Source: Streptomyces sp. Ru73
Lineage (GTDB): Bacteria > Actinomycetota > Actinomycetes > Streptomycetales > Streptomycetaceae
Length of the DNA: 64,000 nt
Assembly (NCBI RefSeq): GCF_002920575.1
Contig: NZ_PQSQ01000016.1
Coordinates: 1 to 64,000 of the forward strand
Reading direction: 5' to 3'
Below, in pieces: positions 16,470-26,663 of this stretch. Below the pieces are notes generated by a model that was given only the letters and a program-made list of their open reading frames with translations, was not told the DNA's origin and made no database searches. The number at the start of each line of letters is the position of its first letter. The stretch's first letter is position 1. A program made the translations under genes and the position numbers.

Positions 16470-16569
16470 CCGCCCACGACCGGTTCGCCGGTGTATGTTC
16501 CCCACGAGGGCAGCCCCGACGGTCCTTGCCCGGCCGTTCGTTCGTACGCAAGACGAGGGAGTCGTTCGC

Positions 16570-19566
16570 ATGCCCGCAGCGCGCAGGACCATCTCGCACG
16601 GAGGCCGGCCACCCGTCACGATCAGCTTCGCCGGGTTCAACCGCGCCTGGGCCGCCTGGATCGGTGACCGGCTGGAACGGCACGGGATGCGGGTCTCCTT
16701 CCAGCGCTGGGACCCCCGCGCCGGCACCCCGCTGGAGGACGCGCTGCGCGACCTCGCGCTCGCCGAGGGCACCGTCCTCATCGTGCTCAGCGACTGGTAC
16801 ATCCAGCTCGGCCCGCGCACCCACGAGGAGTGGAACGCCGCGCTGCGCACGGTCGTCGCCGACCGCCAGGACAAGTTCGCCGCGGTCTCCGTCACCACCA
16901 ACGCGCTGCCCACCGCCACCGCCGTCTTCGGCGCCGCCGAACTGGCCGACGTCGGCGCCCGCGAGGCCGAGCGGCGGCTGCTGGCCCGGCTCGGCATCGA
17001 GGCCGACCCGCACGCCGACCCCGAGGAGGACGGCGAGGGCCCCCGGTACCCGCAGGAGCAGCCGCGCGTCTGGGGCGGCGTACCGCGCCGCAACACCCGC
17101 TTCACCGGCCGCGAGAACCTCCTCGCCGACGTCTACCACCGCCTCCAGCAGGCCGAGCGCGGCGCCGCCGTGTGCACGCTGTACGGCATGTCCGGCGTCG
17201 GCAAGACCCAGCTGGCCACCGAGTACGTCTACCGCTTCGGGTCCGAGTACGACGTGGTGTGGTGGGTCGCGGCGGGCGAGCGCACCCCCATGCGCCAGCG
17301 GCTGGCGGAGCTGGCCCCTGCCCTCGGCCTGAGCACCGGCCAGGAGTACGGCGAGCGGCTGCGCGCCGTACGCGACGCGCTCCGCCGCGGCGACCCGCAC
17401 AGCCGCTGGCTGCTCGTCCTGGACGGGGCCGACCAGCCCGAACACGTCGCCGACATGCTGCCGAGCGGCCCCGGCCACGTGCTGCTCACCTCGCAGAACC
17501 GCGAGTGGGGCGAGCACAACAGCATGATGTTCGAGGTCCCCGTCTACACCCGCGAGGAATCCATCGCCTTCGTCCGCCGGCGCGCCCCGCGGCTGGACCG
17601 CGAGGAGGCCGACCGGCTCGCCGAAGCGCTGGAGGACCTGCCGCTGCTGCTCGACCAGACCGCCGGCTGGCTCAGCGACTCCACGATGTCCGTCGACGAG
17701 TACGTCGAGCTGCTGGAGAGCGGCGTCGACGCCGAGGTCGTCCGGGTGGCCCACGACTTCCCGATGACCTACCAGACCTCCTGGTCGATACTGCAGAACC
17801 GGCTGAGCGAGGCCGTCCCCGCCTCCGTCGACCTGCTGCGGCTGTGCTCCTTCTTCGCGCCCGCCGCCATCCCCGTACGGCTGCTCCGCGAGCTCCCGCC
17901 CGGCGACCTGCCGGAGGAGCTGACCGGGCTGATGAACGACCCGCTGCTGTGGAACCAGGCCATCAGCAAGCTCCTGCAGTACTCCGTCGTGCGCATCGAG
18001 TCCCACGACGTCACCGCCGACGACGCCTCGCCCGGCGGCGAGATCCTCTACATGCACCGCATGGTCCACCAGACCGTCCGCGCCCTGATGCCCGACCGGC
18101 AGGTCGAGGAGTACAAGCGCGTCGCGCAGCGCGCGCTGGCCGCCGCCGACCCGCTGCGGCCCACCGACACCCGGCTCTGGCCGCGGTTCGCCGAGCTCGC
18201 CCAGCACCTCAAGGCCGCCGACGTCCTGGTCAGCCAGGACCCCGACGTGCAGAACCTGGTCCTGAACGTGCTGCGGTACATGTACCTCTCCGGCGAGTAC
18301 CGCGCCGGGCTCAAGCTCGCCGAACGCGCCCTCGCCGCCTGGCGCGGGATGCTCGGCGACACCCACCCGCGGATCTGGGACCTCAGCTACCACTACGCCA
18401 ACCTGCTCCGCGCCACCGGCGACTACGCCGCCTGCGAGGCGCTGGACCGCATCGTCCTGGACCACCTGCGTGAGACCCAGGGCCCGCGCGACCTGGACAC
18501 CCTGCGCGCCGCCAACGGGCTCGCCGCCGACCTGCGCGGCCTCGCCCGCTTCGAAGAGGCCCTGGAGCTGTCCACCACCGTCCTGAAGGGCTACACCGAG
18601 CTGGTCGGCGAGCAGGACTCGCGCACCCTCAACGCGCAGAACAACCTCGCCGTCTCGCTCCGCCTCCTCGGCCGCTACACCGAGTCCCTGGCGCTGCACC
18701 GCCGCACCCTGGAGGCCCGCCGCGAGCTGCTGCGCCCGCGCCACAACTGGTCCCTCTTCTCCGAGATCCACGTCGCCACCGACCTGCGGCTGCTCGGCCG
18801 GTACGCCGAGGCCACCTCGGTGCAGGAGCACAGCGCCCGGGTGCACCGCATCGTCATGGGCAACGACAACCCCCAGACGCTGCGCGCCGAGCACAACCTC
18901 GGCCTGTGCTACTACCGTTCCGGCGACCGCGGCAAGGCCGGCCGGCTGCTCGCGCGGGTACTGGAACGGTGCGAACGCGTCCTGGGCGAGGCCGACCCGC
19001 TCACCCTCATGGTCGGCGTCAGCTACTCCTGCTTCGCCCGCGAGCACGGCAGCCTGGACCAGGCCAGGGAGATCGGCGAGCAGATCGCCGACCGGTACCG
19101 CTTCCAGCTCGGCGACGCCCACCCGTACACCATCGGCGCCCAGGCCAACCACGCGCTGGTGCTGCGCGCGGCGGGCGAGCGCCAGCAGGCCCTGCTGCTC
19201 ACCGAGGAAGCGCTGGAGGGCATGCGCCGCGCGGTCGGCCCCGACCACCCCTGGACGCTGGGGTGCGCCCTGAACGCCGCCGCTGCGCGCAACTTCGGGG
19301 GCGACCCGGAGAGCGCGGCGGAACTGGGCCGGGACACCGTCACCCGGGCCACCGCCACGCTCGGCCTGCACCACCCGCTGACCCTCTCCAGCCAGATCGC
19401 GCTCGCCGCTGACCTCCGTGGCCTGCGCAAACGCCAGGAGGCCGACAAGCTGGAGGAGGAGGCGCTGACCGGTCTGAGCACCGTCCTGGGCCCGCAGCAC
19501 GCGCACACCGTCTCCGCGCGCTCCCGCACCCGGCCGTTCTGGGACTTCGAGCCGCAGATGATCTGA
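16570..19566 (+). CDS. fxsT: FxSxx-COOH system tetratricopeptide repeat protein (TIR-like, NB-ARC, TPR), copy 1
   Basis: The product is 998 aa with NLR-like layout. Residues ~15-150 are a TIR-like domain (V-T-I-S-F-A-G-F-N-R-A-W, then V-L-S-D-W-Y and H-E-E-W-N-A-A-L with a candidate catalytic Glu). A short linker carries V-W-G-G-V-P-R-R-N-T-R-F-T-G-R-E. The NB-ARC/STAND NTPase has P-loop G-M-S-G-V-G-K-T near 206-213, Walker B W-L-L-V-L-D-G-A-D near 280 and an M-H-R motif near 495 in the MHD position. From ~560 to the end are many TPRs. It ends in D-F-E-P-Q-M-I. The ATG at 16570 has GAGGGAG eight bases upstream. The layout suggests a sensor that oligomerises on ligand binding; FxsA or its product is a plausible ligand, by context only. 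Confidence 0.9.
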   Translation: MPAARRTISHGGRPPVTISFAGFNRAWAAWIGDRLERHGMRVSFQRWDPRAGTPLEDALRDLALAEGTVLIVLSDWYIQLGPRTHEEWNAALRTVVADRQDKFAAVSVTTNALPTATAVFGAAELADVGAREAERRLLARLGIEADPHADPEEDGEGPRYPQEQPRVWGGVPRRNTRFTGRENLLADVYHRLQQAERGAAVCTLYGMSGVGKTQLATEYVYRFGSEYDVVWWVAAGERTPMRQRLAELAPALGLSTGQEYGERLRAVRDALRRGDPHSRWLLVLDGADQPEHVADMLPSGPGHVLLTSQNREWGEHNSMMFEVPVYTREESIAFVRRRAPRLDREEADRLAEALEDLPLLLDQTAGWLSDSTMSVDEYVELLESGVDAEVVRVAHDFPMTYQTSWSILQNRLSEAVPASVDLLRLCSFFAPAAIPVRLLRELPPGDLPEELTGLMNDPLLWNQAISKLLQYSVVRIESHDVTADDASPGGEILYMHRMVHQTVRALMPDRQVEEYKRVAQRALAAADPLRPTDTRLWPRFAELAQHLKAADVLVSQDPDVQNLVLNVLRYMYLSGEYRAGLKLAERALAAWRGMLGDTHPRIWDLSYHYANLLRATGDYAACEALDRIVLDHLRETQGPRDLDTLRAANGLAADLRGLARFEEALELSTTVLKGYTELVGEQDSRTLNAQNNLAVSLRLLGRYTESLALHRRTLEARRELLRPRHNWSLFSEIHVATDLRLLGRYAEATSVQEHSARVHRIVMGNDNPQTLRAEHNLGLCYYRSGDRGKAGRLLARVLERCERVLGEADPLTLMVGVSYSCFAREHGSLDQAREIGEQIADRYRFQLGDAHPYTIGAQANHALVLRAAGERQQALLLTEEALEGMRRAVGPDHPWTLGCALNAAAARNFGGDPESAAELGRDTVTRATATLGLHHPLTLSSQIALAADLRGLRKRQEADKLEEEALTGLSTVLGPQHAHTVSARSRTRPFWDFEPQMI

Positions 19567-19700
19567 CGTGGCGTCAGCGGCGGCGGTGCGGCCGCCGCCC
19601 CGCCGCACTGGGCCGAAATGCGCTCACGGTGGTACGGCCCGGTGGGATACGGAAGAACAGGGCCGTATCGACGGTCCCTTCACCAGGAGAGCAGGACCGT

Positions 19701-22490
19701 ATGGCGCAGCCGGCGGAGTCGACCTTCCCGCAGCGGCCGACGGGCGGGACCACCCGGGTCCCGCGGCCCGCCCGGCCGGTGCGCCCGGGGCCGCCGGCCG
19801 GGCCGCGGGTCACCGTCAGCGTCGCCGGGGACAGCCGTGCCTGGGGCGACTGGATCGCCGACCGCCTCGAACGGCACGGACTGCGCGCCCCGCTGCACCA
19901 CTGGGACCCGCCCGCCGCCATGGAACTGCGCTCCGCGCTCGGCGGCCTCACCCTCTCCGGCGGCCGGATACTGCTCGTCTTCAGCGCCGGCTACTTCCAG
20001 CCCGGCGTCCGCACAGGCCGCGAGTGGGACACCGCGCTCGCCGCCGTCACCGCCGCCCACCCCGGCCGCTTCACCGCCGTCTCCGTCACCGACCCCGGCA
20101 ACCTCCCGGCCGGCGCGGCAGCGCTCGGCCCCGCGCAGCTCACCGAGGCCGGCGCGCTGCACGCCGAACGCCTCCTGCTGCGCCGCCTCGGCCTCCCGGA
20201 CACCCCGGCGCCCGGCCCCGGCGGCCCCCGCTTCCCGCTGGACGCGCCCGCCGTCTGGGGCGGCGTGCCGCGCCGCAACCCGCGCTTCACCGGCCGCGCC
20301 GCGCTCCTCGCCCTCATCCACCGCCGCCTGGAGCGCTCCGTGCGCGGCGCCGCCGTCTGCACCCTGCTGGGCATGGCGGGCGTCGGCAAGACCCAGCTGG
20401 CCGCCGAGTACGTGCACCGCTTCGCCACCGAGTACGACGTGGTCTGGTGGGTCAACGCGGGCGACGGCGACCGGGCCCGGCGCAAGATGGCGGCGCTCGC
20501 CCCGGAACTCGGGCTGCGCACCCGCCCGGAGGAGCGGCTGCGCGCGGTCGTCGACGCGCTGCGCCGCGGCGAGCCCCACCGCCGCTGGCTGCTCGTCCTG
20601 GACGGCGCCGACGACCCGGCCGCCGTCGCGGACCTGCTGCCCAGCGGCTCGGGGCACGTACTGATCACCTCGCGCAACAGCTCCTGGGACACCTACAACA
20701 CCCTGCTGCTCCCGGTCCCCGTCTTCGACCGCCCGGAGAGCGTCGCCTTCGTACGCCGCCGCGCCCCGCGGCTGACCGCCGAGGACGCAGGCCGGCTGGC
20801 CGCCGCGCTGGAGGACCTGCCGCTCCTCCTGGACCAGACGGCCGGCTGGCTGAACGACTCCGACATGAGCGTCACCCGCTACCTGCGGCTGCTGGAGGGC
20901 GGCATCGGCAACGCCCGCACCGTCGTCGCCGACGACTTCCCGATGACCTTCGCCGCGGCCTGGACGGCCCTGCTCGACCGCATCGCCGAGACCGCGCCGG
21001 ACGCCGCCGAACTGCTGCGGCTCTGCGCCGTCCTCGCGCCCGGCACCGTCCCGGTGGACCTCCTCGCCCGGGTACGCGGCGACTTCACCCCCGTCACCGG
21101 CGACCACCGGCGGCTCCAGGACGCCCTGCGGCTGCTCGCCCGCTACTCCGTCGTGGAGGCAGCGGAGAACGCCGCCGGCACCGAGGTGGAGAGCGTCCAC
21201 CTGCACCGCATGGTCCGCCTCCTGGTCCGCGAGGGCATCCCCGCGACGGAGCGGGAGCGGTACGCCGGCGCCGTCCGCGGCGCGCTCGCCGCCGCCGACC
21301 CCGGCAGCCCCGACGAGCCGGCCCACTGGCCCGCGTACGCCGCGCTGCTGCCGCACCTGCTGCCCTCCGGCGCGCTGGACGCCGACCCCGCCGAGACCGC
21401 GGGGCCCGTACTCCACTGCCTGCGCTACGCCTACCTCACCGGCGCCCAGGACACCGGCCTGGCCCTCGCCCGGCGCGCCGAGCACGGCTGGCGGCGCCTG
21501 CTGGCCGAGGACCACCCGCGCCGCCTGGACCTGCTCCACGAGCACACCAACCTGCTGCGCGCCACCGGCCAGTACGCCGCCTGCGAGGCGCTGGACCGGC
21601 CCGCGCTGGAGCGGCTGCTCGGCCGGCGGGGCACCCCGGACGCCGAGATCCTGCGCGCCGCCGCCGGGCTCGCCGCCGACCTGCGCGGCCTCGCCCGCCT
21701 CCAGGAGGCGCTGGAGCTCTCCCGGTACGTGCTGGACGGCAGCCGGCAGACCTTCGGCGAGCACGACCCCCGCACCCTCGCCGCGCAGAACAACCTCGCC
21801 GTCTCGCTGCGGCTGCTCGGCGCCCACGACCAGGCGCGGGAGCTGGACGAGCGGACGCTGCTGGCCCGCCGCCAGGTGCTCGGCCCCGGCCACCCCTGGA
21901 CGCTCTACTCCGAGCTGCACCACGCCACGGACCTGCGGCTCACCGGCCGCATCGACCAGGCGCTGGCGGTCCAGGAGCGGAACGTCCGCGGCCACCAGCG
22001 GGTGCTCGGCGCCGACCACCCGCAGTCGCTGCGCGCCGGACACGGCCTGGCACTCTGCCGCCGGGGCGCGGGACAGGGGGAGCGGGCCCGGCAGGGCATG
22101 GAGGCGCTCCTGGACCGGTCGGTGCGGCTGCTGGGCCGCCGGGACCCGCTCACGCTGATGATCGCGGCCGGCTTCGGCTGCCTGGAGCGCGAGTCCGGCG
22201 ACCCCGAGCGGGCCGTGGCCGTGGCCGAGCGCACCTACGCGGCCTACCGCGACCTGCTCGGAGCCGCCCACCCGTACACCGTCGGCAGCGACGCCAACCA
22301 CGCCCTGGCGCTGCTCGCGACGGGCGACCGGGACGCGGCCCTGGGCTCCCTCGCCCGCGCCGTGCCCGCCATGGAGGTCGCGGTCGGCCCCGGCCACCCG
22401 TGGACCCTGGACCTGGCGCACAACGCCCGCTCCGCCGATGCCGACCTGCCGCCGTACCAGTTCCGCGACTTCGAGCCGCTGACGATCTGA
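19701..22490 (+). CDS. fxsT: FxSxx-COOH system tetratricopeptide repeat protein (TIR-like, NB-ARC, TPR), copy 2
   Basis: The product is 929 aa and a diverged tandem paralogue of the preceding gene. The TIR-like part (V-T-V-S-V-A-G-D-S-R-A-W ... G-R-E-W-D-T-A-L) follows a Pro/Arg-rich start. The linker again reads V-W-G-G-V-P-R-R-N-P-R-F-T-G-R. The P-loop is G-M-A-G-V-G-K-T near residue 223, Walker B W-L-L-V-L-D-G-A-D near 296, and an L-H-R replaces M-H-R near 500. TPRs fill the rest, and the C-terminus is D-F-E-P-L-T-I, echoing copy 1. The ATG at 19701 is preferred to an in-frame GTG at 19629. A strong terminator follows. Two copies could form a heteromeric pair or recognise different peptides. 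Confidence 0.88.
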   Translation: MAQPAESTFPQRPTGGTTRVPRPARPVRPGPPAGPRVTVSVAGDSRAWGDWIADRLERHGLRAPLHHWDPPAAMELRSALGGLTLSGGRILLVFSAGYFQPGVRTGREWDTALAAVTAAHPGRFTAVSVTDPGNLPAGAAALGPAQLTEAGALHAERLLLRRLGLPDTPAPGPGGPRFPLDAPAVWGGVPRRNPRFTGRAALLALIHRRLERSVRGAAVCTLLGMAGVGKTQLAAEYVHRFATEYDVVWWVNAGDGDRARRKMAALAPELGLRTRPEERLRAVVDALRRGEPHRRWLLVLDGADDPAAVADLLPSGSGHVLITSRNSSWDTYNTLLLPVPVFDRPESVAFVRRRAPRLTAEDAGRLAAALEDLPLLLDQTAGWLNDSDMSVTRYLRLLEGGIGNARTVVADDFPMTFAAAWTALLDRIAETAPDAAELLRLCAVLAPGTVPVDLLARVRGDFTPVTGDHRRLQDALRLLARYSVVEAAENAAGTEVESVHLHRMVRLLVREGIPATERERYAGAVRGALAAADPGSPDEPAHWPAYAALLPHLLPSGALDADPAETAGPVLHCLRYAYLTGAQDTGLALARRAEHGWRRLLAEDHPRRLDLLHEHTNLLRATGQYAACEALDRPALERLLGRRGTPDAEILRAAAGLAADLRGLARLQEALELSRYVLDGSRQTFGEHDPRTLAAQNNLAVSLRLLGAHDQARELDERTLLARRQVLGPGHPWTLYSELHHATDLRLTGRIDQALAVQERNVRGHQRVLGADHPQSLRAGHGLALCRRGAGQGERARQGMEALLDRSVRLLGRRDPLTLMIAAGFGCLERESGDPERAVAVAERTYAAYRDLLGAAHPYTVGSDANHALALLATGDRDAALGSLARAVPAMEVAVGPGHPWTLDLAHNARSADADLPPYQFRDFEPLTI

Positions 22491-22519
22491 CGCCGTACGC
22501 CGCCGGGGCGCGCACGCCG

Positions 22520-22563
22520 AAGGGGCGGGTCCCACCGAATCGCTTCGGTGGGACCCGCCCCTT
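22520..22563. terminator. Strong bidirectional terminator between fxsT copy 2 and kgd
   Basis: Bases 22520-22539 are the exact complement of 22544-22563, giving a 20-bp perfect stem closed by the 4-nt loop TCGC. It lies 29 bp after the fxsT stop and 44 bp after the kgd stop on the other strand, so it serves both transcripts. Confidence 0.9.
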
Positions 22564-22607
22564 CAGGTGCCGTGGAGCCGGTGGCTCAGGCGGTGCTCAG
22601 CCGTGGC

Positions 22608-25600
22608 TCAGGCGTCGAACGCCTCGGCGATGAGCTGGGCCTGCTCGGCCTGGTGCCGCTTGGCGGAGCCGACGGCCGGCGACGAGGAGTGCGGCCGCGA
22701 GATGCGGCGCAGACGCTCGCCGTGCGGGATGTCGGCGCCGACCGCCAGGTCCAGGTGGTCGATCAGGTTCAGGCCGAGGAACGGCCAGGCGCCCTGGTTG
22801 GCGGGCTCCTCCTGGACCCACAGGTACTTGCCGGCGTTCGGGAACTTGGCGATCTCCGCCTGCAGCTCCTTGCCCGGCAGCGGGTACAGCCGCTCGATGC
22901 GGACGATCGCCGTGTCGTTCGCGCCGCGCTTCTGCCGCTCCGCCTCCAGGTCGTAGTAGACCTTGCCGGAGCAGAAGAGGACCTTGCGGACGGCGTTCGG
23001 GTCGACCGTGCTGTCGCCGATCACCGGGCGGAAGCCGCCGGTGGTGAACTCCTCCGTCTTCGACGCCGCGGCCTTCAGACGCAGCATCGACTTCGGGGTG
23101 AAGACGACCAGCGGCTTGTGGTGCGGGTTGTGCACCTGCCAGCGCAGCAGGTGGAAGTAGTTGGAGGGGAGCGTCGGCATCGCGACGGTCATGTTGTTCT
23201 GCGCGCACAGCTGCAGGAACCGCTCGATGCGGGCCGAGGAGTGGTCCGGGCCCTGGCCCTCGTAGCCGTGCGGCAGGAGCAGGGTGACGCCGGAGGTCTG
23301 GCCCCACTTCTGCTCGGCGGAGGAGATGAACTCGTCCACCACGGTCTGCGCGCCGTTCACGAAGTCACCGAACTGCGCCTCCCACATGACCAGCGCTTCC
23401 GGCCGGGCGAGGGAGTAGCCGTACTCGAAGCCCATCGCCGCGTACTCGCTGAGCAGCGAGTCGTAGACGTTGAAGCGGGCCTGGTCCTCGGAGAGGTAGA
23501 GCAGCGGCGTGTAGTCGTTGCCGGTCTCGCGGTCGATGAGGACCGCGTGGCGCTGGCCGAAGGTGCCGCGGCGGGAGTCCTGGCCGGCGAGCCGGACCGG
23601 GGTGCCCTCCATGAGCAGCGAACCGATGGCCAGGGTCTCGCCCATGCCCCAGTCGATCGTGCCGTCCTCGACCATGGCCGCGCGGCGCTGCAGCTGGGGC
23701 AGCAGGCGCGGGTGGACGGTGACCCGCTCGGGGATGTTGACCTGGGACTCGGCGATCCGCTTCACGACCTCCTGGGAGACCGCGGTGTCCACGTGGACGG
23801 GGAACTCGGCCTGCGGCTGCGGGACCTCGGGCGCCATCGGCGTCGTGGTGGCCTCGCGGACCTCCGTGAAGACCTTCTCCAGCTGGCCCTGGAAGTCCTG
23901 CAGCGCCTGCTCGGCCTCCTCCAGCGTGATGTCGCCGCGACCGATGAGGGACTCGGTGTAGAGCTTGCGCACCGAGCGCTTCTTGTCGATCAGGTCGTAC
24001 ATCAGCGGCTGGGTGAAGGCCGGGTTGTCCGACTCGTTGTGACCGCGGCGGCGGTAGCAGATCAGGTCGATGACGACGTCCTTGTTGAACGCCTGGCGGA
24101 ACTCGAAGGCGAGGCGCGCGACGCGCACCACGGCCTCCGGGTCGTCACCGTTCACGTGGAAGATCGGCGCCTCGATCATGCGGGCCACGTCGGTGGCGTA
24201 CATGGAGGAGCGGGCCGACTCCGGCGCGGCGGTGAAGCCGACCTGGTTGTTGATGACGATGTGGACCGTGCCGCCGGTGCGGTAGCCGCGCAGCTGCGAC
24301 ATGTTCAGCGTCTCGGCGACCACGCCCTGGCCGGCGAACGCGGCGTCACCGTGCAGCTGGACGGGGAGGACCGTGAAGTCCGTGCCGCCCTTGCCGATGA
24401 TGTCCTGCTTGGCGCGGGCGACACCCTCGACGACCGGGTCGACGGCCTCCAGGTGGGAGGGGTTGGCGGTGAGCGAGACCTTGATCTGCTCGCCGTCCAG
24501 GCCGGTGAAGGTGCCCTCGGCGCCCAGGTGGTACTTCACGTCGCCGGAGCCGTGCATCGACTTCGGGTCGAGGTTGCCCTCGAACTCGCGGAAGATCTGC
24601 GCGTAGGACTTGCCGACGATGTTGGCGAGGACGTTCAGCCGGCCGCGGTGGGCCATGCCGATGACGACCTCGTCCAGCCGCGCCTCGGCAGCGGAGTCGA
24701 TGACCGCGTCGAGCATCGGGATGACGGACTCGCCGCCCTCCAGCGAGAAGCGCTTCTGGCCGACGTACTTCGTCTGCAGGAAGGTCTCGAAGGCCTCGGC
24801 GGAGTTCAGGCGGCGCAGGATGCGCAGCTGCTCGTCGCGCTCCGGCGGGGTGTGCGGGCGCTCCAGGCGGTCCTGCAGCCACTTGCGCTGCTTGGGGTCC
24901 TGGATGTGCATGTACTCGATGCCGGTGGTGCGGCAGTACGAGTCGCGCAGCACGCCGAGGATGTCGCGGAGCTTCATCATCGACTTGCCGGAGAAGCCGC
25001 CGACCGCGAACTCGCGCTCCAGGTCCCACAGGGTGAGGCCGTGCTCGGTGATGTCCAGGTCGGGGTGCTTGCGCTGGCGGTACTCCAGCGGGTCGGTGTC
25101 GGCCATGACGTGGCCGCGCACCCGGTAGGCGTGGATCAGGTCGAAGACCCGGGCCGCCTTGGTGACATCGTCGTCGTGGCTGACGTCGATGTCCTTCATC
25201 CAGCGGACGGGCTCGTACGGAATCCGCAGCGACTTGAAGATGTCGTCGTAGAAGTCGTTCTCGCCGAGCAGCAGCTGGCTCATGATGCGCAGGAACTCGC
25301 CGGAGGCGGCGCCCTGGATCACGCGGTGGTCGTACGTGCTGGTCAGCGTCATGACCTTGGAGACGCCCAGGCGGTTCAGGGTGTCCTGCGAGGTGCCCTG
25401 GAACTCCGCGGGGTAGTCCATCGCGCCGACGCCGATGATGAGGCCCTGGCCGGGCATCAGGCGCGGCACGGAGTGCACGGTGCCGATGCCGCCGGGGTTG
25501 GTCAGCGACGCGGTGACGCCGGTGAAGTCCTCCATCGTCAGCTTGCCGACGCGGGCGCGGCGGACGATGTCCTCGTAGGCCTGCCAGAACTCGAAGAAGG

Positions 25601-26402
25601 TGAGGGTCTCGGCCTTCTTGATGGCCGCGACGACGAGCTGGCGGTCACCGTTGGGCTTCACCAGGTCAATGGCGAGGCCGAGGTTCACGTGGTCCGGCTT
25701 GACCAGCGTGGGCTTGCCGTCCTTCTCGGTGAACGAGTAGTTCATCGAGGGCATCGCCTTGAGCGCCTGCACCATGGCGTACCCGATGAGGTGGGTGAAG
25801 GAGACCTTCCCACCGCGGGCGCGCTTGAGGTGGTTGTTCATGACGATGCGGTTGTCGAACAGCAGCTTCACGGGGACCGCGCGCACGGACGTGGCCGTGG
25901 GCAGCTCCAGCGAGGCGTTCATGTTCTTCGCCACGGCGGCGGAGGGGCCACGCAGAGTGACGTACTCCGGACCCTCGGGCGCCTCGGCGGCCGGCTTGGC
26001 GTCCGCCTTCGGAGCGGCCTTGGCCGGCGCGGGCTTCGTGGCGGGCTTGGCCTCGGCCTTGGCCGGAGCGGCCTTCGCGGGCTCGGCCTTGGCGGGCGCG
26101 GGCTTGGCCTCGGCAGGCTTCGCGGGCGCGGCCGGGGCGGCAGCCGCCGGCTTGGCCGGCGGAGCCGCCGGCGCGGCCGGCTTGGCCTCGTCGGCAGGGG
26201 TGCCCGACGTTACCGGGGCACCCGGCTTGTAGTCGGCGAAGAAGTCCCACCAGGCTCGGTCTACCGAGTTCGGGTCCTGGAGGTACTGCTGGTAGATCTC
26301 GTCGACGAGCCACTCGTTCGCACCGAATCCGGCAGCAGGGTTCTTGCCCTGCCCGTCTTGGTCGGTCGAGGCACTCGAAGTGTTGGGGGACTGTGGCGAC
26401 AC
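22608..26402 (-). CDS. kgd: Multifunctional 2-oxoglutarate decarboxylase / dehydrogenase E1-E2 fusion
   Basis: The product is 1264 aa and is the actinobacterial fusion protein (Kgd/OdhA). The order is an N-terminal E1o-like helix segment ([11 protein letters not shown]), an Ala/Pro/Lys-rich linker to about residue 130, an E2-type acyltransferase core (to ~365, with Y-D-H-R-V-I-Q-G-A), then the ThDP-dependent E1 half with H-R-G-R-L-N-V-L and G-D-A-A-F-A-G-Q-G. It decarboxylates 2-oxoglutarate in the TCA cycle and works with shared E2/E3 subunits of pyruvate dehydrogenase. The start is GTG 26402. It stands alone with a 261-bp upstream gap and ends at a strong shared terminator. Confidence 0.97.
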   Translation of the reverse strand: MSPQSPNTSSASTDQDGQGKNPAAGFGANEWLVDEIYQQYLQDPNSVDRAWWDFFADYKPGAPVTSGTPADEAKPAAPAAPPAKPAAAAPAAPAKPAEAKPAPAKAEPAKAAPAKAEAKPATKPAPAKAAPKADAKPAAEAPEGPEYVTLRGPSAAVAKNMNASLELPTATSVRAVPVKLLFDNRIVMNNHLKRARGGKVSFTHLIGYAMVQALKAMPSMNYSFTEKDGKPTLVKPDHVNLGLAIDLVKPNGDRQLVVAAIKKAETLTFFEFWQAYEDIVRRARVGKLTMEDFTGVTASLTNPGGIGTVHSVPRLMPGQGLIIGVGAMDYPAEFQGTSQDTLNRLGVSKVMTLTSTYDHRVIQGAASGEFLRIMSQLLLGENDFYDDIFKSLRIPYEPVRWMKDIDVSHDDDVTKAARVFDLIHAYRVRGHVMADTDPLEYRQRKHPDLDITEHGLTLWDLEREFAVGGFSGKSMMKLRDILGVLRDSYCRTTGIEYMHIQDPKQRKWLQDRLERPHTPPERDEQLRILRRLNSAEAFETFLQTKYVGQKRFSLEGGESVIPMLDAVIDSAAEARLDEVVIGMAHRGRLNVLANIVGKSYAQIFREFEGNLDPKSMHGSGDVKYHLGAEGTFTGLDGEQIKVSLTANPSHLEAVDPVVEGVARAKQDIIGKGGTDFTVLPVQLHGDAAFAGQGVVAETLNMSQLRGYRTGGTVHIVINNQVGFTAAPESARSSMYATDVARMIEAPIFHVNGDDPEAVVRVARLAFEFRQAFNKDVVIDLICYRRRGHNESDNPAFTQPLMYDLIDKKRSVRKLYTESLIGRGDITLEEAEQALQDFQGQLEKVFTEVREATTTPMAPEVPQPQAEFPVHVDTAVSQEVVKRIAESQVNIPERVTVHPRLLPQLQRRAAMVEDGTIDWGMGETLAIGSLLMEGTPVRLAGQDSRRGTFGQRHAVLIDRETGNDYTPLLYLSEDQARFNVYDSLLSEYAAMGFEYGYSLARPEALVMWEAQFGDFVNGAQTVVDEFISSAEQKWGQTSGVTLLLPHGYEGQGPDHSSARIERFLQLCAQNNMTVAMPTLPSNYFHLLRWQVHNPHHKPLVVFTPKSMLRLKAAASKTEEFTTGGFRPVIGDSTVDPNAVRKVLFCSGKVYYDLEAERQKRGANDTAIVRIERLYPLPGKELQAEIAKFPNAGKYLWVQEEPANQGAWPFLGLNLIDHLDLAVGADIPHGERLRRISRPHSSSPAVGSAKRHQAEQAQLIAEAFDA

Positions 26403-26663
26403 GGCGGCAACCGCCCTCTTCCGCTTCCTAAAGGTGGTGGACAGCGGGAATAAAGGCTACGCCTCTGTCGACCAATGCTGCAGTCCGGGAGGGGTACTCG
26501 TCGCGCACGTCACATTTGGCGGCGGGTTTCGGGGAACGAGTTGGCGGGAAACATGCGTGGTTCGCTCGCGCCTGGGCAGGGGGTATCGCCATCGCACCCC
26601 CGGCGGGGACACGGGGAACACCCCGAATGAGTGGTTCCACCACCGACCCTACGTCACCGAGCG

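Noticed and set aside
22548..26453. 1301-residue plus-strand reading opposite kgd
   Set aside because: Antisense shadow of the kgd gene; no domain and Leu/Val/Gly/Arg-biased.
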